This document shows positions 22,926-32,684 of a stretch of 64,000 bases of DNA, in pieces. This DNA comes from Bacillota bacterium (lineage in GTDB: Bacteria; Bacillota; Clostridia; Peptostreptococcales; Anaerovoracaceae), in NCBI GenBank assembly GCA_022769485.1, contig JALEJU010000006.1:1-64000 (forward strand), given 5' to 3'. The notes beneath the pieces were generated by a model. That model ran no database searches and was not told the origin of the DNA. It worked only from the letters and a program-made list of their open reading frames with translations. Position 1 is the first letter of the stretch. Each line of letters starts with the position of its first letter. Made by a program: the position numbers and the translations under genes.

Positions 22926-25859
22926 ATGTCCAAAAAAGTAAAGGATATTGCAAACGAACTGCACATGGAAAGCAAGGAATTGCTGGAAAAAATCTCTGCG
23001 ATGGGAATTAACGCCTTAAGTGAAGAAAGCGAATTGTCGGATATGGATGAAAAAGCGGTGACAAATTGGGTAATCCACAGCCGCAAAAAATCAGAGACGA
23101 CGATTGTAAAAGTAGCTTCGAAAAAGACGCAGACAAAAAAAGAAGAAAACAAAGAAGTGAAAATCGAAGTAAAACGGGCGCCTGTAACTATGGAAACAAG
23201 AAAAACAGCGCCGAAGGCGAAGAAAGAAAAAACGGCAGAATCAAAGATTCAAGCTTCTGCAGGAAAAACCGCAACACCTCCGGCGGGAACTCCCATGCCG
23301 AAAGCTGTTACGCCGCAGGCCGGTACAGGAAAAGCCGCAGTGCCTCCTATGGGCGTTCCCATGCCGAAAGCCGCTTCTGTTCAAGCACCTGTCGGAACGC
23401 CGCTTCCGAAATCGGAAAGCATGCAGAATGAAAAAACAGCAGAAGAGCCTGTAATCGAAGCGCCCAAAGCGGAATCTGCCGCAAAAGCGGAGAAAACGAA
23501 AACCGCAGTTGACAAGGCAGTTCAGGGAGAAAAGCCGCAGGAAAAAGAAATAAAAAAAGAAGTAAAACAGGAGGCAGTGCCTGCGGAAGACTTTTTGGGA
23601 GAGAGGTTCGGCGTAAAGATTATTTCCAGAGCCGCAGATCAGAAAGAAGAGCCGAAACCTGCATCCGCAGCAAAACCGGCTGCGGAGAAGAAAGACAGCC
23701 GCAATGATCGGAATGATCGTACGGACAGACCCAAACGCAGCGACAGAGATGCTTCCAAGGATCGTGCAGCTCGTCAGAACGGCAGAAGAAACGACGGGTT
23801 TAAACGCAGCGGCGATAAAGATAAGGATGACGAACCGGTAAGACAGAGTTCTCCCCGGCAGAAAAAGTCTTCCCAAAACAATAATCCCGGCCTGGACATT
23901 TCAGGTATGCAGAAACCGAATAGAAAACGGGATCGAAAAGATAATAGAGATGAGGATAACCGCAGTGTAGAAAGCCGCCTGGGACGGAAGGAACACAGGG
24001 GCTTAATGGAAAAGAGATCCATGGAAAAGCCCGCATTGAAAAAATCTCACAAAAAGGAGAAGGTCGTGGAACCTGAAAGCAGCATTAACATGGAGGAACT
24101 GGCTCCCGGAACAAAAGTGATCAATGTCCCCATTACAGTAAAAGGTCTTTCGGAACAGATCGATAAATCGACTACCGAAATCATCATGGCGCTTATGAAG
24201 ATGGGGGTAATGGCGAATATCAATCAGAATATCGACGAGGACACGGCAATTCTGCTGGGAGATGAGCTGGGCGTTAATATTGTAGTTGATAAAGTAGCGG
24301 AAGAGGAAACGGAACAGGGTTTGGAGCTCTTTGAAGACAAAGAAGAAGATCTGCAGGCAAGGCCTCCTATTATTACCGTTATGGGTCACGTTGACCACGG
24401 AAAAACTTCTCTTCTGGATGCAATCCGGAAAACCAACGTAACCACTACGGAATCCGGCGGAATTACTCAGCATATCGGTGCTTCCGAAGTCACAATCAAC
24501 GGCCAGAAGATCGTATTTCTGGATACGCCCGGACATGAGGCGTTTACCGCCATGCGGGCAAGAGGTGCTCATGTAACGGATATTGCCGTTTTGGTCGTAG
24601 CGGCCGACGACTCTGTAAAACCGCAGACAATCGAATCCATCAGCCATGCGAAAGCAGCCGGTGTGCCCATTATTGTAGCCATCAATAAGATGGATAAAGA
24701 AAGTGCAAATCCGGATCGTGTAAAGCAGGATCTGACGGAACACGGAATCTTAGTAGAAGAATGGGGCGGCGATGTAATCTGCGTTCCCGTTTCGGCTAAA
24801 ACCGGAGAGGGTATTGTAAATCTGCTGGAAATGATATTGCTGCAGGCAGAAGTTTTGGAACTCAAAGCCAATCCCAACCGATTGGCTCTGGGAACGGTTA
24901 TTGAAGCACGCTTGGATAAAGCGAAAGGCCCCGTGGCCACTCTTCTGGTGCTAAACGGAACTCTGCAGACGGGAATGTCCGTAGTTGCGGGCACCTGCAG
25001 CGGAAGAATCCGAGCCATGACCAACTGGAAGGGTGCGGCTATCCGTAAAGCCGGCCCGGCTACAGCTGTTGAAATTTTAGGGCTGACGGAAGTCCCGGAA
25101 GCAGGCGACGATTTCAATGCCGTAAAAGAAGATAAAGTCGCAAGAGAAATCGCGGAAAACAGAAAACAGAAAGTGCGCGAAGAAGTAATGCAGCGGAATT
25201 CCAGCGTTTCTTTGGAACAGCTTTTCAGCCAGATTCAGGAAGGCGAAGTCAAAGAACTGAATCTCATTATTAAAGCAGATGTAATGGGTTCCGTAGGCGC
25301 TTTGGTTCAGGCTTTGGAAAAGCTGCAGAATGAAAACGTCAAAGTGCGCATTATCCATTCCGGCGTAGGTACGGTCAACGAATCCGACGTTATGCTGGCT
25401 AACACTTCCGGTGCGGTTATCATCGGATTCAACGTTCGTCCAAGTGCGGCAATTACTTCGTTGGCTGCACAGGAAGATGTTGAAATCAGAACATACCGCA
25501 TTATCTATGAGGTTATTGATGATGTAGAAGCGGCTATGAAAGGTATGCTGGATCCTGTGTTTAAAGAAGTTGTTCTGGGGCAGCTGGAAATCCGGAATAC
25601 TTTCAAGGTCCCCGGCGTAGGCATCATCGGCGGCGCTTATGTTCTGGACGGTAAAGTGCAGAGAAATGCGCAGATCCGACTGGTCAGAGACGGCATTGTA
25701 ATTCACGAAGGTAAAATTTCTTCCTTGAAGCGATTCAAAGACGACGCGAAAGAGGTTTTACAGGGTTACGAATGCGGTGTAGGCATTGAAAATTATAACG
25801 ACATTAAGGAAGGCGATATTGTAGAAGCCTTCACAATGGAAGAAATTGAGAGAAAATAG
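22926..25859 (+). CDS. infB: Translation initiation factor IF-2
   Basis: A 977-residue IF-2, which brings fMet-tRNA to the 30S subunit. It has an N-terminal IF2N module ([19 protein letters not shown]), a second one at about 395-440, the GTPase core with GHVDHGKT near 485, DTPGH near 532 and NKMD near 586, and domains II-IV to the end. Between the two IF2N parts is a linker of over 300 residues rich in Ala/Pro/Lys and then Arg/Asp, with repeated GTPMPK-type units. I start at 22926, 7 bases after AAGGAGG; an ATG at 22920 overlaps that site and is unlikely. Confidence 0.97.
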   Translation: MSKKVKDIANELHMESKELLEKISAMGINALSEESELSDMDEKAVTNWVIHSRKKSETTIVKVASKKTQTKKEENKEVKIEVKRAPVTMETRKTAPKAKKEKTAESKIQASAGKTATPPAGTPMPKAVTPQAGTGKAAVPPMGVPMPKAASVQAPVGTPLPKSESMQNEKTAEEPVIEAPKAESAAKAEKTKTAVDKAVQGEKPQEKEIKKEVKQEAVPAEDFLGERFGVKIISRAADQKEEPKPASAAKPAAEKKDSRNDRNDRTDRPKRSDRDASKDRAARQNGRRNDGFKRSGDKDKDDEPVRQSSPRQKKSSQNNNPGLDISGMQKPNRKRDRKDNRDEDNRSVESRLGRKEHRGLMEKRSMEKPALKKSHKKEKVVEPESSINMEELAPGTKVINVPITVKGLSEQIDKSTTEIIMALMKMGVMANINQNIDEDTAILLGDELGVNIVVDKVAEEETEQGLELFEDKEEDLQARPPIITVMGHVDHGKTSLLDAIRKTNVTTTESGGITQHIGASEVTINGQKIVFLDTPGHEAFTAMRARGAHVTDIAVLVVAADDSVKPQTIESISHAKAAGVPIIVAINKMDKESANPDRVKQDLTEHGILVEEWGGDVICVPVSAKTGEGIVNLLEMILLQAEVLELKANPNRLALGTVIEARLDKAKGPVATLLVLNGTLQTGMSVVAGTCSGRIRAMTNWKGAAIRKAGPATAVEILGLTEVPEAGDDFNAVKEDKVAREIAENRKQKVREEVMQRNSSVSLEQLFSQIQEGEVKELNLIIKADVMGSVGALVQALEKLQNENVKVRIIHSGVGTVNESDVMLANTSGAVIIGFNVRPSAAITSLAAQEDVEIRTYRIIYEVIDDVEAAMKGMLDPVFKEVVLGQLEIRNTFKVPGVGIIGGAYVLDGKVQRNAQIRLVRDGIVIHEGKISSLKRFKDDAKEVLQGYECGVGIENYNDIKEGDIVEAFTMEEIERK

Positions 25860-25867
25860 GTAATATT

Positions 25868-26248
25868 ATGAAGTATCGCAGTGGAAGATTGGGCGAGGAA
25901 ATTCGCCGAATCATCAGCAGTTTGCTTCTTCGGGGGTTAAAAGATCCCCGCTTGGACGGAATGGTCAGTATAACGGCAGTTGATGTAACGTCTGACTGCA
26001 GTTATGCTTCCGTCTATATAACAGCTTTTGGGGTCACCGAAGAAGATACAGAACGCAGGGAAGAGATTCTGGAGGCGTTTTACAGTGCCAAAGGTTTGAT
26101 TCGAAAAGAGATCGGAAGGCAAATTAAACTGCACCGTGTGCCGGATTTGAATTTTAAATTCGACACCTCTTTGGAATACGGCCGACATATGGAAGAAGTC
26201 ATCACGGGATTGAACATTTCTCATGATGATGATAACGAGCAAGAATGA
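25868..26248 (+). CDS. rbfA: Ribosome-binding factor A
   Basis: A 126-residue RbfA, a KH-fold factor for 30S maturation and cold adaptation. Recognisable are RSGRLGEEIRRIISSLLLRGLKDPRL at the start and HRVPDLNFKFDTSLEYG near the end. It follows infB by 8 bases and overlaps the start region of nrnA. Conserved Firmicute operon position. Confidence 0.95.
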   Translation: MKYRSGRLGEEIRRIISSLLLRGLKDPRLDGMVSITAVDVTSDCSYASVYITAFGVTEEDTERREEILEAFYSAKGLIRKEIGRQIKLHRVPDLNFKFDTSLEYGRHMEEVITGLNISHDDDNEQE

Positions 26249-27245
26249 AAAGATGGAAAAGAAAAATCAAACACAAAACGATTCTCTGAAACAATTGGCG
26301 GATGTGCTGCGAAATGCGCAGCGCATCCTGCTGTTTCCGCATATAAATATTGACGGAGACGCGGCAGGATCTTCCGTTGCTCTTTGCAGAGCACTGCGGA
26401 AATCGGGGAAACAGGCCTGGGTTCTTCTGGAAGAAGAAATGCCGGGCTATCTGAAATTTTTGGATGAAGAAGATTTCTGCATTATAGATTCCTCCGGACT
26501 GCCGGAGCAAGATGTGAGTTTCGCTGTAGATTGCAGCGATATTCAGCGTCTTGGTGAACGAAAGGCTGCTTTTGAAAGAGGAAACCGTATATTATGTCTT
26601 GATCATCATATTTCAAACGCGGCTTTTGCGGATATTTCTTATATTGACAGCAATTCTGCCTCTTGTGCAGAACTGGCATATCTGCTTATAAACGAACTGG
26701 AAATAGAAATAGACACGGATATGGCGGAATGCCTGTATGCAGGAATCATAACGGATACGGGAAATTTTCAGTATTCCAATGTAAAAGCATCTACGCATTT
26801 GATAACGGCAGATCTTTTTGAAAAGGGTCTAAATCACGAAAGAGCAATTATTGAAATTTATCAAACGGTAAGTGCGGAAAAAATACAGCTGAAAAGTCTG
26901 GCGTTGCAGCACATGAAATTCTTTGCAGGCGGGAGGGGCGTTATCTCTTTTGTTACGCAGGATATGCTGCGGAAATCCGGCGCAGAACTCAGCGACGCGG
27001 AGGGAATTGTAGAAACGCTTCGAAACATTGCAGGTATTGAGATTGCTATCGTACTAAAAGAACAGGAAAACGGCGGCATTAAAGCCACTATGCGAGCGAA
27101 ATCAACAGGAAATGTAGAGGAAATCGCCGCTTCTTTTGGCGGCGGAGGGCATATTCGCGCAGCAGGCTGTACGATCCTGCGCCCAATCGCAGAAGCTGAA
27201 ATGCTTTTAAAAGAAGCCGCAGAGGAGCAGCTGAGAAGGATATGA
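26223..27245 (+). CDS. nrnA: DHH-family oligoribonuclease/pAp phosphatase NrnA
   Basis: A 340-residue DHH/DHHA1 phosphoesterase that degrades very short RNAs and converts pAp to AMP. Motifs: FPHINIDGDAAGS (39-51), VDCSD, LDHHISN near 125, TDTGNFQYSN and the DHHA1 motif GGGGHIRAAG near 305. The first possible ATG (26223) overlaps rbfA; another at 26253 is just as likely, since neither has a clear ribosome binding site, and translational coupling is probable. It overlaps truB by 4 bases. Confidence 0.93.
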   Translation: MMMITSKNEKMEKKNQTQNDSLKQLADVLRNAQRILLFPHINIDGDAAGSSVALCRALRKSGKQAWVLLEEEMPGYLKFLDEEDFCIIDSSGLPEQDVSFAVDCSDIQRLGERKAAFERGNRILCLDHHISNAAFADISYIDSNSASCAELAYLLINELEIEIDTDMAECLYAGIITDTGNFQYSNVKASTHLITADLFEKGLNHERAIIEIYQTVSAEKIQLKSLALQHMKFFAGGRGVISFVTQDMLRKSGAELSDAEGIVETLRNIAGIEIAIVLKEQENGGIKATMRAKSTGNVEEIAASFGGGGHIRAAGCTILRPIAEAEMLLKEAAEEQLRRI

Positions 27246-28189
27246 CAGAGAGAGAAGGAATTATAAACCTGCTGAAGCCGGCTGGGATGACATCTCACGA
27301 CGCGGTCTATTTTCTGCGCCGTTTGACGGGAGAAAAGCGAATCGGACATACAGGGACGCTGGATCCCATGGCGGTAGGTGTACTGCCGCTGTGTATAGGC
27401 AATGCCACGCGAATTATTGAATATTTAGATGCGGATCGAAAATCTTACCGCTGCGAAATGCTGTTGGGAATTGAAACGGATACCCAGGATATCTGGGGAG
27501 AAGTTTTGTGTGACCGAAGGAAATCAGCGGGAAATCTTACCGCGGAAAAGCTGAAAGAAGTTTTGGAAACATTTCAAGGAGATATTTTTCAGATCCCGCC
27601 TCGGTATTCTTCTGTCCGGATCAATGGCAGGCATTTATACGAGTATGCAAGAAAGGGTGAGGAAGTAGAAATAAAGCCTCGCCCCGTACAGATTTACAAT
27701 TTGAATTTAATTTCTTTCCATTCAGATACCGGACGTGCGGTTTTTGATGTAACCTGCTCAAAGGGTACATATATTCGCAGTATCTGCCAGGCTGCGGGAG
27801 AGATTCTTGGATGCGGGGCTGCTATGAGTTTTCTTGCAAGAACCGGAAGCGGCGTTTTCCGGATCGAAGATGCAGTAACAATGGAGGAACTTCAGGAGGG
27901 CTGGGAAAAAAATTTGATATCTCCGGATTCCCCCCTGATGCATTTCGGAAAGCTGGAAATTCCGGAACATCGAAAAAACTGGTATCTCAACGGAGGCTAT
28001 CTTCGAACAGGGGAAGTAAAGGTAACAAAACGTCCGGAACCGGTGTATGCAGCGGAGCATATTTCTATAAAAAAAGAGATGGGCAAAGCTTATTGCGTGT
28101 ACTGCATGGAAGAATTTTTAGGTGTAAGCATCTATCACGAAGAGAAAAGGCAGTACCTTGTAGATAAAGTACTGGGGAAACGGAGATAA
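27242..28189 (+). CDS. truB: tRNA pseudouridine-55 synthase TruB
   Basis: A 315-residue TruB, which makes pseudouridine 55 in the T-loop of all elongator tRNAs. The opening GIINLLKPAGMTSHD and the catalytic motif GHTGTLDPMA (Asp at 41) are present, followed by RYSSVRINGRHLYEYARKGEE and the KGTYIRSICQ motif. It overlaps nrnA (ATGA) and precedes ribF by 3 bases. Confidence 0.97.
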   Translation: MTEREGIINLLKPAGMTSHDAVYFLRRLTGEKRIGHTGTLDPMAVGVLPLCIGNATRIIEYLDADRKSYRCEMLLGIETDTQDIWGEVLCDRRKSAGNLTAEKLKEVLETFQGDIFQIPPRYSSVRINGRHLYEYARKGEEVEIKPRPVQIYNLNLISFHSDTGRAVFDVTCSKGTYIRSICQAAGEILGCGAAMSFLARTGSGVFRIEDAVTMEELQEGWEKNLISPDSPLMHFGKLEIPEHRKNWYLNGGYLRTGEVKVTKRPEPVYAAEHISIKKEMGKAYCVYCMEEFLGVSIYHEEKRQYLVDKVLGKRR

Positions 28190-28192
28190 AAA

Positions 28193-29131
28193 ATGGAAAT
28201 ATACAATTCAATTGAAAAAATACCGGGAAATCCGGGAACCGTTATTGCGCTTGGGATGTTTGACGGTGTGCACAAGGGGCATCAGGAACTGATTTCAAAA
28301 GCGGTTTCACAGGCTCGGGAGAGAGGCTTAAAATCGCTGGTTTTTACATTTTCCAATAATCCGCGCAATGTTATTACAGGAAAAAACGAAATAAAAGAAA
28401 TTTTTACAATGGAGGAAAAAATCCGTCTTATCGAAGATCTGGGTGTGGATTATTTAGTCCTTCATACTATTGATCGAGAGTTTTTAAATATGGAACCCGA
28501 GGATTTCGTTGAGGAAATCCTTCTGAAAACGTATCGTATGAAAGGGGTCTGCTGCGGTTTTAATTATCGCTTCGGCGCAGGCGGAAGCGGAAAACCGGAA
28601 CTTCTGCAAAAGCTGGGAGAAAAAAACGGCTTTTCTGTGGATATAGTTCCTCCTTACTCCATTCAAAGGACTTTGGTAAGCAGCACACTGCTGCGCGCTT
28701 TCCTGAGAGAAGGCCAGCCGGATCTTTATCCTGAATTTACAGGGCGTCCTTACAGCATCTGCGGAACCGTTAAGAAAGGAAATAAAATAGGACATACAAT
28801 CGGATTTCCCACATTAAATTTGGTACCGGGAGAAAATTTAGAACTTCCTTCCAACGGCGTTTATGCGGCAATTTGCGAAATAAAGGGGACTTTTTATCAG
28901 GCTGTTTCCAATGTAGGATATAAGCCCACAATCGGATCATGTATCAGAACGGTGGAGACAAACTTGCTGGATTTCAGCGGCGATTTGTACGATGAGAAGG
29001 TTCGTATCTATCTGTTTGCAAAACTGCGGCCGGAAAAGAAATTTGAAAGTTTGGAGGCATTACAGGAGCAGATCGGCAGGGATTGTGAAAATGCAAAAAA
29101 ATGGCATGCTAAAAACAAAATAGATTTATAA
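28193..29131 (+). CDS. ribF: Bifunctional riboflavin kinase/FAD synthetase
   Basis: A 312-residue RibF with an N-terminal FMN adenylyltransferase domain (GMFDGVHKGH at 21-30, FNYRFGAGGSG near 120) and a C-terminal riboflavin kinase domain (GHTIGFPTLNL near 200, then SNVGYKPTIG and ETNLLDF). It makes FMN and FAD from riboflavin. It is the last gene of the conserved operon that starts with rimP; a prepilin peptidase gene follows after a short gap. Confidence 0.96.
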   Translation: MEIYNSIEKIPGNPGTVIALGMFDGVHKGHQELISKAVSQARERGLKSLVFTFSNNPRNVITGKNEIKEIFTMEEKIRLIEDLGVDYLVLHTIDREFLNMEPEDFVEEILLKTYRMKGVCCGFNYRFGAGGSGKPELLQKLGEKNGFSVDIVPPYSIQRTLVSSTLLRAFLREGQPDLYPEFTGRPYSICGTVKKGNKIGHTIGFPTLNLVPGENLELPSNGVYAAICEIKGTFYQAVSNVGYKPTIGSCIRTVETNLLDFSGDLYDEKVRIYLFAKLRPEKKFESLEALQEQIGRDCENAKKWHAKNKIDL

Positions 29132-29189
29132 GGATTGAAACGCTCCGGAGAACATGGTAAAATATGTAAAAAATAAAAGGGGCGTTTTT

Positions 29190-29825
29190 ATGTGGGCAAT
29201 TGTGCTTGGCGCGTTAACAGGAAGCGGCGCTGTGTTTCTTTTTAATCGAGTTCCGAAAAGCTGGCTTGCCGATTACGGCGAGAAAGGACCGGAAGGAGGG
29301 GCAGGGAAGCGTGCGGCCTGGTTTCCCATGGGAGCCGCAGGCTCGGTTTTTTTAACCTTGTCGTTTTTCTTTCTTTTTCAAAGGGATGATCGCTCTGATT
29401 TCCATTTGGCTGCATCGATTCTTTTGCTGCTTCTGTTTTGGCTGATGGCTGCGGCAGACTGGAAATACGGAATTTTACCGGATCAGTTTACCGTTCTTTG
29501 CTTTTCACAGGCTTTGCTGCTAAATTATCCCCATTTCAATTGGAGTGGAGCGGCTCTACTGGGTGGGACAAGTTTTCTCCTTGGTTTTTTCAGCGAACGG
29601 ATTACGGGGAACAGCTGGATTGGTTTCGGCGATATAAAACTGCTGTTCGTGCTGGGGTTTCTTTTCGGGATAAAGCAAGGAATGGGGATGTTCTGCCTGG
29701 CGGCAATTTTGTCAGGAACGGTTATGGGAATTCTGCTGGCAGCCGGAAAACTTACACTAAAGAGTTCTGCGCCCTTCGGACCTTATCTGGCTTTTGCGGC
29801 CTCGGTTACTCTTGTTTTTTTCTAA
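29190..29825 (+). CDS. Minimal prepilin peptidase-like GxGD aspartyl protease
   Basis: A 211-residue membrane protein of the type A24 (prepilin peptidase) family. The two catalytic Asp are visible in AAADWKYGILPD and in GFGDIKLL (GxGD motif). The N-terminal FNRVP motif is kept, but the Cys-rich cytoplasmic methylation domain of full enzymes is missing; a short charged loop takes its place. These enzymes cut leader peptides of type IV pilin-like proteins. I start at 29190, behind AAAAGGGG; an ATG at 29154 with a closer GGAG is possible. No pilin gene lies nearby. Confidence 0.75.
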   Translation: MWAIVLGALTGSGAVFLFNRVPKSWLADYGEKGPEGGAGKRAAWFPMGAAGSVFLTLSFFFLFQRDDRSDFHLAASILLLLLFWLMAAADWKYGILPDQFTVLCFSQALLLNYPHFNWSGAALLGGTSFLLGFFSERITGNSWIGFGDIKLLFVLGFLFGIKQGMGMFCLAAILSGTVMGILLAAGKLTLKSSAPFGPYLAFAASVTLVFF

Positions 29826-29829
29826 GATC

Positions 29830-29844
29830 GTGATAAAATATCAC
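29830..29844. promoter_or_regulatory. Short inverted repeat, possible operator of the metal exporter gene
   Basis: GTGATA and TATCAC arms with a 3-base centre lie 43 bases before the exporter gene. It could bind a regulator, but no known operator consensus was matched. Confidence 0.3.
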
Positions 29845-29886
29845 TTGCTTGTACAAAAAAAGAGATGAAATACAAAGGATTTTTTT

Positions 29887-30867
29887 ATGCTTGACGTAAT
29901 TTTCGATAGTTTTTTAGACACCGTAAAAACGCTCCCTTTTTTAATCGGCGCATACCTGCTTATCGAATGGATCGCGCACAGAGCAGGAGATTCGTTCAAG
30001 GAAAGCTTAGGGAAAATGGGCATTTTGGGGGCTCTGGGAGGCGCTGTTTTAGGCTTGATTCCTCAATGCGGTTTTTCAGTAGCGGCGGCCAGCTTTTATG
30101 CGGACCGAATCATTACACCCGGTACTTTAATGGCGGTTTTTATTGCAACCTCTGATGAAGCGATTCCGGTGCTTCTGGCAAATCCGGGAAGCGGAGATTT
30201 AATTCTGAAGCTTATGGGAATTAAACTCCTGCTTGCCATGGTAATCGGTCTGGCAGTGGACTTCGGGCTGCGGCGTTTTTGGAAACCGGTTTGGAACGAG
30301 GATTCGGAACTTCGGCACGATCACATTCATATGCGGAATCTGCACGGAGAAGAAGACGACCATTATCATTCCTGCGGCGATCTGTATGATGAGGAGTCGC
30401 ATCCGCACCATGCAGGCTGCGATCACAGTTCTTGTGACCATTGTACCAACCAGCTTTGCGAGCATTGCTGCAGTCATACCCATTGTCACGGAAGTGTCTG
30501 GAAAACGGCTTTGGAGCATGCCTTGAAAATCGCTTTGTTAATCTTTATTGTTACGGCTGTCCTGAATTTGGGCTTTGAAGCGCTTGGGGAAGAACGGACA
30601 GCTTCACTGCTTATGAGCGGCAGTGTGTTCCAGCCGGTAATCGCAAGTTTATTCGGCTTAATCCCCAGCTGCGCGTCCTCCGTAGTTTTAACACAGCTTT
30701 ACATTGAAGGTTCCATCGGATTCGGTTCCGTGATTGCCGGTTTGTTTACAGGCGCCGGTACGGGCATTTTGATTTTATTCCAGGCAGTTCGAAACAAAAA
30801 AGAAAGCCTGCTGATTTTAGCAGGGCTTTTCACAATGGGTTCTATTGTTGGAATTATACTCGGCTAA
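29887..30867 (+). CDS. Putative 10-TM metal (manganese/arsenic-type) exporter with His/Cys-rich loop
   Basis: A 326-residue membrane protein with two related halves, each with a PQCGFS- or PSCASS-type motif (GLIPQCGFSVAAASFYADR, then GLIPSCASSVVLTQLY). This is the plan of the family annotated as putative 10TM heavy-metal exporter or putative manganese transporter. The central loop (about 138-200) carries many His and Cys residues in HxxH and CxxC pairs, suited to binding a transition metal. The metal is unknown. The start follows AAAGGA. Its 3' end overlaps the convergent PAP2 gene by 4 bases. Confidence 0.8.
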   Translation: MLDVIFDSFLDTVKTLPFLIGAYLLIEWIAHRAGDSFKESLGKMGILGALGGAVLGLIPQCGFSVAAASFYADRIITPGTLMAVFIATSDEAIPVLLANPGSGDLILKLMGIKLLLAMVIGLAVDFGLRRFWKPVWNEDSELRHDHIHMRNLHGEEDDHYHSCGDLYDEESHPHHAGCDHSSCDHCTNQLCEHCCSHTHCHGSVWKTALEHALKIALLIFIVTAVLNLGFEALGEERTASLLMSGSVFQPVIASLFGLIPSCASSVVLTQLYIEGSIGFGSVIAGLFTGAGTGILILFQAVRNKKESLLILAGLFTMGSIVGIILG

Positions 30868-31529
30868 AGAGATTTCTTCGGGCGGAAAACAGAGGACAGA
30901 ACCATCAGAATACAAGCTCCGATACTCCATCCGGCCAATACATCGCTGGGATAATGGACGCCAACATAAATGCGGCTGAAGCCAATTAAAAAAATGAAGA
31001 CAGAGAGTAAAACCGTAATTCCCGCCGTTATGGTTTTACTCTTTTTTTTCGCTGAAAGAAAGCGTCGAATCCAGATCAAAAGCAACCCGTAAAAGACCAG
31101 CGATGTCATAGCGTGCCCGCTGGGAAAGCTGTAGCCGCCTTGAGATATGAGGTGAAGAGCTGCATCCGGACGGGGACGCTCAATAAGCGCTTTTATATTA
31201 GTATAGGCAAAAAGGGACAGAAGAGAACCTGCGGCCAAAGAAATACCGTAAGAATTCCGAAGAGATTTACCGAAAGGCTTCCAGAAAAACGACAGAACCA
31301 AAAGCAGGGAACAAAGTGCTGTAATCGTCTGCCAGTTTCCGCAGTAGGTAACAAATATTAAAATGGACGAAAGCCCGTCTCGGCGAAGTTCATATATCGG
31401 ATAACGAAGCAGATTGTCCAGTGCCAAAGGCGCACCGTTTTCCGCACATACCAGATATGTGAGAAGCAGAAAGAAAATCAGCCCTGCGGCAGCAAAACCC
31501 CATTTCAGATAAGAAGCTTTTAATTTCAT
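30864..31529 (-). CDS. PAP2-family membrane phosphatase
   Basis: A 221-residue membrane protein with the three PAP2 motifs: KALIERPRP (113-121), PSGH (136-139) and SRIYVGVHYPSD near 180. Six hydrophobic segments surround them. Such enzymes remove phosphate from lipids such as phosphatidic acid, phosphatidylglycerophosphate or undecaprenyl pyrophosphate; which one is not shown. GGAAAGGAA precedes the start. It lies downstream of fba on the same strand, with a terminator between them. Confidence 0.92.
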   Translation of the reverse strand: MKLKASYLKWGFAAAGLIFFLLLTYLVCAENGAPLALDNLLRYPIYELRRDGLSSILIFVTYCGNWQTITALCSLLLVLSFFWKPFGKSLRNSYGISLAAGSLLSLFAYTNIKALIERPRPDAALHLISQGGYSFPSGHAMTSLVFYGLLLIWIRRFLSAKKKSKTITAGITVLLSVFIFLIGFSRIYVGVHYPSDVLAGWSIGACILMVLSSVFRPKKSL

Positions 31530-31555
31530 GGGAAATTCCTTTCCAATAAAAAAAA

Positions 31556-31595
31556 TTATAAAAGGCAGGCCGTGAATATGACCCGCCTTTTTATC
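31556..31595 (-). terminator. Intrinsic terminator of fba
   Basis: On the minus strand a stem of AAAAGGCGGG-type sequence pairs with CCTGCCTTTT (one mismatch) and ends in T residues, 16 bases after the fba stop. Confidence 0.65.
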
Positions 31596-31610
31596 TGTGT
31601 TCTGATCTTA

Positions 31611-32540
31611 CTATCTTTTATTGCTTGCGCCCAGAACATTTTTAATTTTGTGCTGAACCATAGCTTGAATTGCGCTCCGAGCGGGTCCGAGATATTTTCT
31701 CGGGTCGAAATCTGCAGGATGCTCGATCAGATAACGGCGAATTTCCGCGGTCATGGCTAAGCGGAGATCGGTATCAATATTAACTTTGCAGACGCCGTAT
31801 TTCGCAGCGGTTCGAATCATGTCTTCCGGGACGCCCTGTGCTCCCGGAATGCTGCCGCCGTACTGGTTGCATCTTGCGACAAATTCCGGCAGAACGGTAG
31901 ACGCGCCGTGCAATACAAGCGGGGTATCGGGAATCAATTCACGGATCTTCTGCAGACGTTCGAAGTCAAGGTAAGGTTCGCCTTTAAACTTATAAGCGCC
32001 GTGGCTTGTACCGATGGCAACAGCCAGAGAATCAACACCGGTTCGTTCTACGAATTCTGCCGCTTCTTCAGGGTCTGTAAATGTAGCGGAGCGGGCATCT
32101 ACGTTAATATTGTCTTCAACGCCGGCCAATTTCCCAAGTTCCGCTTCTACCGCCACGCCTTTCGCATGAGCATATTCCACTACCTGTTTGGTTAATGCGA
32201 TATTTTCTTCGAAAGGATATTTGGAGCCGTCTATCATTACGGAAGTAAATCCGTCGTCAACACATTTTTTGCAAATGTCGAAATCCTCGCCGTGATCCAA
32301 ATGCAGACAGATGTCCAGTCCGGAATCTTCGATGGCCGCTTCTACTAATTTGACCAGATAAATCGGTTTCGCGTATTTTCTTGCTCCCGCGGAAACCTGA
32401 AGAATCAGGGGAGCGTTTTCTATTTTTGCCGCATCCACAATTCCTTGAATAATTTCCATGTTATTCACATTGAATGCACCCACAGCATAATCGCTTCTCA
32501 GAGCTTTTTCAAACATTTCCTTGGTTGTAACCAACGCCAT
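31611..32540 (-). CDS. fba: Class II fructose-1,6-bisphosphate aldolase
   Basis: A 309-residue zinc-dependent aldolase of glycolysis and gluconeogenesis. The catalytic Asp and a zinc His lie in HLDHGED (80-86), further zinc ligands are in the VAVEAELGKLAGVED and LHGAST segments, and the phosphate-binding segment NIDTDLRLAMT is near residue 260. I start at 32540, where AGGAGGATACGTC precedes the ATG; the frame goes on 14 codons upstream without a site. It is single, with its terminator downstream. Confidence 0.96.
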   Translation of the reverse strand: MALVTTKEMFEKALRSDYAVGAFNVNNMEIIQGIVDAAKIENAPLILQVSAGARKYAKPIYLVKLVEAAIEDSGLDICLHLDHGEDFDICKKCVDDGFTSVMIDGSKYPFEENIALTKQVVEYAHAKGVAVEAELGKLAGVEDNINVDARSATFTDPEEAAEFVERTGVDSLAVAIGTSHGAYKFKGEPYLDFERLQKIRELIPDTPLVLHGASTVLPEFVARCNQYGGSIPGAQGVPEDMIRTAAKYGVCKVNIDTDLRLAMTAEIRRYLIEHPADFDPRKYLGPARSAIQAMVQHKIKNVLGASNKR

Positions 32541-32684
32541 GACGTATCCTCCTTTATTTTCATGCGGGAAAATTCCGCACAAACGCAGTAACTCCGCCTT
32601 ATGAAAAAGGCGGAAAAATTTATCTATTTATAAGAAAGTATACACTATATTCTGCCGCTTTGCACTGAATTTTCAAGAGAAATT

